Shown here one piece after another: positions 58,441 to 64,000 of a stretch of 64,000 nucleotides of DNA. How positions within the stretch are numbered: position 1 is the first letter of the stretch; every line of letters starts with the position of its first letter. The DNA is taken from contig NZ_JBHSBN010000007.1 of NCBI RefSeq assembly GCF_042650605.1, positions 186,001 through 250,000 of the forward strand, in the 5' to 3' direction. The notes under the pieces were generated by a model. The model did no database searches. It was not told where the DNA came from and saw only the letters and a list, made by a program, of their open reading frames with translations. The position numbers and the translations under genes were made by a program. Source of the stretch: Micromonospora_J zhanjiangensis (GTDB lineage: Bacteria > Actinomycetota > Actinomycetes > Mycobacteriales > Micromonosporaceae).

Positions 58441-59019
58441 TCAGTGCAGGTCCGGGGGTTCCGTCTCGTTGACGGCGGCCTCCTCGGCGGTGGCTCCGCC
58501 ACCCGCGGCGCCCCGGTCGATCCCGATCGAGTCGGTTTCCGTGTCGGTGTGGCTGCCCTCGTCCGGTTCGACCAGTCGGCCCACCGGGTGTGCGACCGGG
58601 CCGCCCAGGTTGCCGTGGTCGTAGACGGAGACCGGTGAGTTCGGATCCGACGTGGGGCCCGGGTCGATCACGTCCGCGTCCAGCTGGGCCTGGGCCGCGG
58701 CCTCCTCGCTGTCCGCCTCCGCGGCGATCGCCGGATCGACCGGACCGGCCAGCGGATCGTCGACCGGCGGTTGGAACCGCTCCCGGCTGAGCTTGTAGTC
58801 CAGCGACTCGCCGTCCAGCTGCTCGTCGGCGGTGTTGCCGAACTCGTCCACGGCCAGCGGCCCGTCCTCACGGTCCGGCGGGAACCCCGCCGGGTCCGGT
58901 CCGTCCGCCTCCCGGCCGGTCTCCACCTCGTCGTACGCGGCGGAATCGTCGTCCGCGGTGCCGGGCAGGCCGTCGGCCTCCGGATCGGACAGGGGCGTCG
59001 GAAAGTCGTCGTCACGCAT
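58441..59019 (-). CDS. DUF5709 acidic protein
   Basis: A 192-residue, very acidic and Gly/Pro-rich soluble protein. The family pattern is visible in SLDYKLSRERFQPPV near the centre and DIGP/DPGPTSDPNSPVSVYD further on. Nothing catalytic is seen and most of it is probably disordered. Convergent with the response regulator gene. Confidence 0.75.
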   Translation of the reverse strand: MRDDDFPTPLSDPEADGLPGTADDDSAAYDEVETGREADGPDPAGFPPDREDGPLAVDEFGNTADEQLDGESLDYKLSRERFQPPVDDPLAGPVDPAIAAEADSEEAAAQAQLDADVIDPGPTSDPNSPVSVYDHGNLGGPVAHPVGRLVEPDEGSHTDTETDSIGIDRGAAGGGATAEEAAVNETEPPDLH

Positions 59020-59110
59020 GCCGGGTGACCTACCCGCTGAACCCCCGCCGGTAACCGGGACGCGCCGGGGACCCGTACCGGATTCGCCGACCCGCCGGCG
59101 CCGGGGGAGC

Positions 59111-59141
59111 CGACGGCAAGGGCGGCGTGGCGATCGGGTCG
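59111..59141. repeat. Exact 31-bp repeat, copy 2 (intergenic)
   Basis: Identical to 51364-51394 in the UPF0182 gene. Here it lies in the 135-base gap between the DUF5709 gene start and the end of the STAS-HATPase gene. Bases on either side are unrelated. Confidence 0.85.
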
Positions 59142-59154
59142 GGCGGTATGCGGC

Positions 59155-59970
59155 TCAGCGACCGTAGTCGGCCAGTTCGTCCTCCGGGTGCAGCACGGCC
59201 CAGACGAACTTGCCGTCGGTCAACCGGCTGGTGCCCCAGCGCCGGGTGACCGTGTCGACCAGCAGCAGTCCGCGGCCACCCGGCGAGGTGGGTGGGACCA
59301 GACCGCCGAAACTCGGCGCCCGGGACGAGTAGTCGCGCACCGCGACCCGCAGCGAACCGTCCCGCCAGCCGATCCGCAGCGTCATCGAGGTGCCCGCGTG
59401 GGCGACCACGTTGTTGACCATCTCGGTGACGGCGACGCACCCGGACCCGGCCAGGTCCGGCAGGTCCCAGCGGAGGCAGCCCTCGGTGAGCAGTTCCCGG
59501 GCCCGGCGCGCGGCGCCCACCACCGGTTCCAGTTCGGCGTGCAGTTGCCGGTCGGTCGACGCGTCGGCGACCAGCCGGGCGTACGCCGCGCCGACGTCGG
59601 TCGAGACGACGGTGTCGGCGGCGCCGGACTCCCAGCCGGCGGCCGGGAGCGGGACGCGGGTCCAGAACAGCGGCCGGCCACCCGGCCAGTCTGCGGCCTC
59701 GCGGGCCGCCTCGACGATGGCGGTGAGCGCCGCCGGATCACCGATCCGCAGGCCGGTCAGGTCCACGACCGCGGCGCCGGGCAGGTCGGCGAGGCGGGTC
59801 AGCAGGGTGGCCCGCAACCCGTCCGCGGTCGTCGGGTCGAGCGTGCCGGTGAGCCGGACCAGGGCGGTCGGCCGGTCCGCCGTCACCTGCCGGTACCCGT
59901 CGACCGGCAGCGTGGATCGGACGTCCCGGGGCGGCGCGGGTGCCCCGGTCGGCAGGTCAGGGCCGGACAT
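59155..59970 (-). CDS. STAS-like plus HATPase fusion, anti-sigma-type regulator
   Basis: A 271-residue protein that joins a STAS-like domain (about 30-115, ALVRLTGTLDPTTADGL, then GAAVVDLTGLRIGDPAALTAIVEAA) to a GHKL ATPase domain (about 140-260, CVAVTEMVNNVVAHAGTSMTLRIGW, then GGRGLLLVDTVTRRWG). These two functions are usually on separate proteins in partner-switching sigma control. The fusion could sense and regulate in one chain. Start ATG 59970 lacks a clear ribosome site. An inverted repeat lies 39 bases upstream. Confidence 0.82.
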   Translation of the reverse strand: MSGPDLPTGAPAPPRDVRSTLPVDGYRQVTADRPTALVRLTGTLDPTTADGLRATLLTRLADLPGAAVVDLTGLRIGDPAALTAIVEAAREAADWPGGRPLFWTRVPLPAAGWESGAADTVVSTDVGAAYARLVADASTDRQLHAELEPVVGAARRARELLTEGCLRWDLPDLAGSGCVAVTEMVNNVVAHAGTSMTLRIGWRDGSLRVAVRDYSSRAPSFGGLVPPTSPGGRGLLLVDTVTRRWGTSRLTDGKFVWAVLHPEDELADYGR

Positions 59971-60274
59971 GGTGCTGGCACGGAAAGGTGATGATCGTCA
60001 GGATTGAACCTTTTTCAACCTGAACCGCGCGGTGCGCAAGCCGCGTCTTCGGCCTCGGCCGACGCCGGAGCGCAAGGGGAGGTTGAAAAAGGCTCATCGG
60101 TCCGGTTGGCTGGCAGGTCGTCACCCTTCGCAACTACCCCCGCGAGGTGCGGGTCATGCGGATGATGTTTCTCCGGTCCGTCAATTGACAGGTTTCGGCT
60201 CCCGCCACGGAGGTTAATGGGAGCCTCTGATCGGAAGGCCGTTGGTCCCTGATGCCCTGATGGAGGTGCCAGCC
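59971..60274. other. Divergent gap with inverted repeats
   Basis: No gene is supported. A 13-bp perfect inverted repeat (60009-60021 with 60080-60092, arms built on cctttttcaacct) frames 58 bases. A second hairpin, GGCTCCC (60197-60203) with GGGAGCC (60219-60225), lies 50 bases before the glycosyltransferase start. The arms are AT-rich compared with the neighbourhood and lie where divergent promoters would be expected. Confidence 0.6.
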
Positions 60275-61561
60275 ATGCGCGTTGGTCTCGTTCGCGCTCA
60301 CGCCACCCCGTCCGGCTCCGACGGCTCGGCGGGCACCCACCAGCACATCACCCGGACGGCCGCCGAACTGGCCGGTCGGGGACACGACGTCCGGGTGTAC
60401 GAGCGGTGGGACGACCCGGACCTGGCCGAAGTCACCGAGGCCGCCGGTTACCGGGTGGAACGGGTGCCGATCGGACCGTCCACCCGGACGTCAACGGCGA
60501 AACTGGTCTCGCTGGTGCCCGAGTTCGGCCGGTGGCTGGCCAACCGCTGGTCGGCCGACTGGACGCCGGACGTCGTGCACGGACACTTCTGGCTCGGTGG
60601 GCTGGTCGCCGCCAGCGCGGTACGGGCGACCGAGATCCCGGTGGTGCAGACCTTCCACTCGGTCGGCCTCGAACAGCTGCGGCACCTCGGTGCGGCCTAC
60701 GGCGGGCCGGGGGAACGGATCGCGCTGGAACGCGCGTTGACCCGGGCGGTCGACGTGGCGGTCGCCCAGTCCACCGACGAGGTGGACGAGCTGACCCGGA
60801 TGGGCCTGCGACGGGCGGCGGTGACGGTGGTGCCCGCCGCGGTGGACACCGTGACGTTCAGCCCGGAGGGGACGGCCGAGGAGCGGGGCTCGCGGGCCCG
60901 CATCCTGTCCGTCGGGGGCCTCGGGCCGGGTAGCGGACACGAGGATCTGATCCGGGCGATGCGGTTGGTCGGCGACGCGGAACTCGTGATCGCCGGTGGA
61001 CCGCCGGCCAGCGGTCTGGCCGGCCACGCCGAGGCCCGCCGGCTGCGTGACCTGGCCGAGCAGACCGGCGTCGCCGAACAGGTACGCCTGATCGGCGCGG
61101 TGCCGAACGACCAACTGCCGTCCTGGTACCGCTCGGCCGACGTGGTGGCCTGCCCGGCGCGGTACGCCACGGCCGGTCGGGTGCCGCTGGAGGCGATGTC
61201 CTGCGGGGTTCCGGTGATCGGGTACGCCATGGGCGGCGTCGCGGACACCGTGGTGGACGAGGTCACCGGCCGGCTGGTGCAACCCGGCGACGTACGCGGT
61301 CTCGGGGTGGCCCTGCGCCGCCTGCTGGCCGACGACGCGCAGCGGTTCGCCTTCGGGCACGCCGCGGTGGACCGGGTGCGGTGCACCTACACCTGGGACC
61401 GCGCGGCGGCCGCCCTGGAGCGGCTCTACGAGCGGGTGGTGCACCGCCGGCGACCGCCGGCGGAGGAACCCGCCGCCGGGATCGGGACCGTCGGCGTCGA
61501 GGTGGAGGTCGAGGCCCCCGCGCCGGTGCCCGCCGACTCGCCGGTGCCCGCCGAGTCGTAG
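60275..61561 (+). CDS. Glycosyltransferase family 4 protein
   Basis: A 428-residue GT-B fold glycosyltransferase. The N-terminal acceptor domain begins VGLVRAHATPSGSDGSAGTHQHI with DVVHGHFWLGG and QTFHSVG. The C-terminal donor domain has ILSVGGLGPGSGHEDLIRAM and the E-x7-E motif in RVPLEAMSCGVPVIGYAMGGVADTV. The C-terminal 40 residues are Pro/Ala/Val repeats, probably disordered. Ggagg lies 7 bases before ATG 60275. The sugar donor and acceptor are unknown. Confidence 0.88.
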   Translation: MRVGLVRAHATPSGSDGSAGTHQHITRTAAELAGRGHDVRVYERWDDPDLAEVTEAAGYRVERVPIGPSTRTSTAKLVSLVPEFGRWLANRWSADWTPDVVHGHFWLGGLVAASAVRATEIPVVQTFHSVGLEQLRHLGAAYGGPGERIALERALTRAVDVAVAQSTDEVDELTRMGLRRAAVTVVPAAVDTVTFSPEGTAEERGSRARILSVGGLGPGSGHEDLIRAMRLVGDAELVIAGGPPASGLAGHAEARRLRDLAEQTGVAEQVRLIGAVPNDQLPSWYRSADVVACPARYATAGRVPLEAMSCGVPVIGYAMGGVADTVVDEVTGRLVQPGDVRGLGVALRRLLADDAQRFAFGHAAVDRVRCTYTWDRAAAALERLYERVVHRRRPPAEEPAAGIGTVGVEVEVEAPAPVPADSPVPAES

Positions 61562-61603
61562 CGCCGGTCGGATCGGGTGGGGCGGGCCGGGTCCGATCAG
61601 GGA

Positions 61604-62509
61604 TCAGACGCTGCCGGTCGGCGGGGTCGCCGTCTCCTCCCGGGTCCGCAGCCGGCGCCAGCGTTCGGCCACCGTGTGGTGGTGCTGCGGCTCGGCGTAC
61701 CGGGTCAGTCCGATCACGGCGGCCAGGGTGACCACGAACCCGGCGCCGGCCAACCACTCCCGACCGGGCATGATCCGATCGCCGAGGAAGAGCAGCCCGA
61801 TGATCGCGGCCGGCACCGCGCCGGCGGCGTCCATGGCGGCGACCGCCGCCGTGGTCGAACCCCGCTGCATCGCCAGCCCGAGCAGCAACTGCCCGACGAT
61901 CGAGTGGGCGATCAGCAGCCAGAGCAGCGGGTTGCCGACGAACGCGGTCCACGAGTCCACCGAGGCCAGTGGCCGGGCGGCGACCGCGGCGGCGGAGAAG
62001 GCCATCCCGGCCAGCGACCCCAGGGCCACCGAACCGGGTGCGCCGCGCAGCCGTACGGCGAAGAAGCTCGGCACCCCGATCACTCCCAGCGCGACCACCA
62101 AGGCGATCATGCCGACGGTGCCGAGTTGCTTGGAGGGCGCCGGCTGGGCGGCCATCACCAGCCCGGCGATCCCGCCGAACAACAATGTGAGCAGCCATAC
62201 CTCGGCGGCCGGGAGTTTCCACTTCAACAGCAGCACACCGAGCAGCGCGGTCACGCCCAGGCCGGCCGCCACGCTCGCCTGGACCAGGAACAGCGGCAGG
62301 TCCCGGCGGGCCAGGAAGGCCAGCGCGAAGCCGAGGAACTGGCAGGTCAGGCCGACCAGGTAGGTGCGGTGGCTGGCCAGTCGCAGCAGCAGGCCGGGGT
62401 CGAAGGTGTGGTGGACGGTGGTCCGCGCGGCGGCGACCGACTGGAGCAGGTTGGCGATTCCGTAGCTGACGATCATCGCCGCCAGGAAGCACCAGCCAGA
62501 GGACACCAC
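61604..62509 (-). CDS. DMT-superfamily-like membrane protein
   Basis: About 301 residues with nine or ten hydrophobic segments and short loops, in the pattern of drug/metabolite transporter family proteins (EamA-like). Examples are LVGLTCQFLGFALAFL and AVAAMDAAGAVPAAIIGLLFLGD. GTG 62509 is chosen because the frame upstream runs into hisN; an ATG at 62581 would overlap hisN by 26 bases. Substrate unknown. It is in the same direction as hisN and about 46 bases after it. Confidence 0.72.
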   Translation of the reverse strand: MVSSGWCFLAAMIVSYGIANLLQSVAAARTTVHHTFDPGLLLRLASHRTYLVGLTCQFLGFALAFLARRDLPLFLVQASVAAGLGVTALLGVLLLKWKLPAAEVWLLTLLFGGIAGLVMAAQPAPSKQLGTVGMIALVVALGVIGVPSFFAVRLRGAPGSVALGSLAGMAFSAAAVAARPLASVDSWTAFVGNPLLWLLIAHSIVGQLLLGLAMQRGSTTAAVAAMDAAGAVPAAIIGLLFLGDRIMPGREWLAGAGFVVTLAAVIGLTRYAEPQHHHTVAERWRRLRTREETATPPTGSV

Positions 62510-62555
62510 CCGGCGAGAATAGAGGTAGACCGGGTACCCCGCGCGGTCGGCTCGC

Positions 62556-63365
62556 TCAGGCGGTGGCCGGCCGGGGATCACCCAGCCGGGCGAGCAGGTC
62601 GGGGTGCAGCGGTCCGTTGCTGGCCACCGCGTTTTCGCCGGGCCCCGGCCGACCGGCCAGGTCGGTGAAGGTGCCGCCGGCCTCGGTGACGATCGGGATC
62701 AGGGCCGCCAGGTCCCACAGCGACAACTCCGGCTCGACCATCGCGTCGACCGCGCCCTCGGCGAGCAGCATGTAGCCGTAGAAGTCGCCGTAGGCCCGGC
62801 TGCGCCAGCTGCGCCGGATCAGGTCCAGCATCCCGTCCAGCCGGCCCCGCTCCTCCCAGCCGGTCAGCGAGGAGTAGCAGAGGCTGGCGTCGGCCAGCCG
62901 GCGTACCCGGGACACCCGGATCGGGGACGCCGACGTGGGATGCCGGCCGGCGTACGCCCCGTGTCCGGTCGCCGCCCACCAGCGCCGCCCCAGCGCCGGT
63001 GCGGACACCAGCCCCAGCACCGGCCGGTCGTCCTCCAGCAGCGCGATCAGGGTGGCCCAGATCGGTACGCCGCGGACGAAGTTCTTCGTGCCGTCGATCG
63101 GGTCGATCACCCAGCGGCGGGTTCCCCGCCCGGCGGGGGCCGTACCGCCGCCGAACTCCTCCCCGAGCACCCCGTCCCGGGGCCGGGTCCGGGCCAGGGT
63201 GGAGCGGATCGCCTGCTCGACCGCGGTGTCCGCGTCCGTCACCGGGGTCAGGTCGGGTTTCGTGTCGACGTTCAGGTCGAGGGCCCGGAACCGGGTCGTC
63301 GAGATCGAGTCGGCGGTGTCGGCCAGCACGTGGGCCAGGGCCAGGTCGTCTGCGTAGCGAGCCAT
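62556..63365 (-). CDS. hisN: Histidinol-phosphatase (inositol-monophosphatase family)
   Basis: HisN dephosphorylates histidinol phosphate in histidine synthesis. The 269-residue protein has the IMPase-type metal sites: GEEFGG, WVIDPIDGTKNFVRGVP and the C-terminal LWDLAALIPIVTEAGG. Actinobacterial HisN is of this family, not the HAD type. ATG 63365 is the start. It is divergent from the DUF2087 gene by 52 bases. An inositol or other monophosphatase activity cannot be excluded from sequence alone. Confidence 0.85.
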   Translation of the reverse strand: MARYADDLALAHVLADTADSISTTRFRALDLNVDTKPDLTPVTDADTAVEQAIRSTLARTRPRDGVLGEEFGGGTAPAGRGTRRWVIDPIDGTKNFVRGVPIWATLIALLEDDRPVLGLVSAPALGRRWWAATGHGAYAGRHPTSASPIRVSRVRRLADASLCYSSLTGWEERGRLDGMLDLIRRSWRSRAYGDFYGYMLLAEGAVDAMVEPELSLWDLAALIPIVTEAGGTFTDLAGRPGPGENAVASNGPLHPDLLARLGDPRPATA

Positions 63366-63417
63366 CGCCTCGAAACGTAGCTGATCGAAGTCCGCGACAC
63401 GCGTAGGGTCTGCCGGC

Positions 63418-63996
63418 ATGACTCCGGAGCAATTCGCCGGCCTGCTCGCCGAGCCCGACCGACTCGCCGCCTTCGCCGCCGTCGTGCTCGGCGCCGACAG
63501 CCCGTCCGAGGTCGGGCGGCGCGCCGGCCTGGGACCCAAGGAGACCGACGCGGCGCTGCGCCGGCTGACGACCGGCGGCCTGGTGACGGCCGTCGACGGC
63601 CGGCTGGTCGCCCGGACCGACGCGGCCAAGACCGCGGTACGGGAGAACGCTCCCGCCCGTGCCGTGGACCCGACGGATCTCGACCCGGACCCGGACCGGG
63701 CGGCCGTGCTGCGCAACTTCATCAGGGACGGCCGGATCGAGCGACTGCCCGCGGCCCAGGGCAAGCGACAGGTGGTGTTGGAGCACGTCGTCGCGGTCTT
63801 CGAACCCGGCGTGCGCTACCCCGAGCGGGAGGTGAACGCCATCCTGCGCGCCTGGTACGACGACCACGCCGCCCTGCGCCGGTACCTGGTCGACGCCGGC
63901 CTGCTGTCCCGCGCCGACGCGCTCTACTGGCGCAGCGGCGGCCCGGTCGACGTCACCGGGCCGACCGAGCGACCGGCCGGCGAGGTCATGCCCTAG
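63418..63996 (+). CDS. DUF2087 domain protein, probable regulator
   Basis: A 192-residue protein. The N-terminal half resembles a winged helix (LAAFAAVVLGADSPSEVGRRAGLGPKETDAALRRL). The C-terminal half is DUF2087 (LRNFIRDGRIERLPAAQGKRQVVLEH, YPEREVNAILRAWYDDHAALRRYLVD, then YWR). Such proteins are thought to be transcription factors. ATG 63418 gives the complete family length. The gene is complete; the window ends four bases after its stop. Confidence 0.85.
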   Translation: MTPEQFAGLLAEPDRLAAFAAVVLGADSPSEVGRRAGLGPKETDAALRRLTTGGLVTAVDGRLVARTDAAKTAVRENAPARAVDPTDLDPDPDRAAVLRNFIRDGRIERLPAAQGKRQVVLEHVVAVFEPGVRYPEREVNAILRAWYDDHAALRRYLVDAGLLSRADALYWRSGGPVDVTGPTERPAGEVMP

Positions 63997-64000
63997 GACT

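Overview
The window is high-GC actinobacterial DNA, most likely from the Micromonosporaceae (Micromonospora or a close relative); the genus cannot be fixed without a search. Supporting signs are the very high GC content, frequent GTG starts, ATGA/GTGA overlaps, AdnAB instead of RecBCD/AddAB, WhiB7, a mycoredoxin, an actinobacterial-type DapD, two DUF5753-XRE/DUF397 pairs and initiator tRNA genes without an encoded CCA.

Positions 1-5150 are unstable, accessory DNA. They hold a SIMPL-domain protein, a P-loop nucleoside kinase with an Ala/Gly repeat insert, several short tandem-repeat arrays, a DUF222/HNH (13E12-type) gene flanked by copies of one repeat family, and the remains of a sugar ABC transporter: one permease lacks its N-terminal half, the other has an internal deletion and has lost its normal stop. 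Positions 5.1-16.9 kb hold a Tat-exported M20 amidohydrolase, a three-gene stress-type envelope operon (DUF3618, holin-X-like, YtxH-like), a PadR regulator followed by a 15-codon stub of the ABC ATPase it presumably once controlled, a DUF5753-XRE/DUF397 pair, a YdcF-type protein, a MazF-type toxin with an RHH antitoxin, a large membrane hydrolase, and divergent dapD/dapE for lysine and diaminopimelate synthesis.

Positions 17-52.8 kb start with tandem LOG-family genes and then follow a block I recall as conserved in Mycobacterium tuberculosis (Rv3202c to Rv3193c): adnA, adnB, nudC, mycoredoxin, uvrD2, whiB7, ABC1 kinase, ThiF-like protein, DUF2342 metalloprotease, Lon-like PDZ protease and UPF0182 membrane protein. 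Extra modules interrupt the block: a cold-shock protein with a structured leader, a DEAD-box helicase, a methyltransferase, a NitT/TauT-type ABC transporter, an M16 peptidase pair, and a second XRE/DUF397 pair between nudC and the mycoredoxin gene. The whiB7 leader has a WhiB7-type promoter whose -10 covers the uvrD2 stop codon, an upstream ORF, and a strong intrinsic terminator just before whiB7, which fits antibiotic-responsive attenuation.

Positions 52.8-64 kb carry two identical initiator tRNA-fMet genes, each with its own promoter and terminator, followed by a sugar-type solute-binding lipoprotein, purC, an anti-sigma-type ATPase, a two-component system, a STAS-HATPase fusion, a GT4 glycosyltransferase, a DMT-like membrane protein, hisN and a DUF2087 regulator.

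I found no wholly new multi-gene system. The items most worth a second look are three helically phased DnaA-box-like sites near 44.96-45.02 kb, a repeat-like in-frame insertion in uvrD2, an exact 31-bp repeat shared by the UPF0182 gene and an intergenic region 7.7 kb away, the decayed transporter next to the HNH element, the PadR/ABC stub, and the structured csp and whiB7 leaders.
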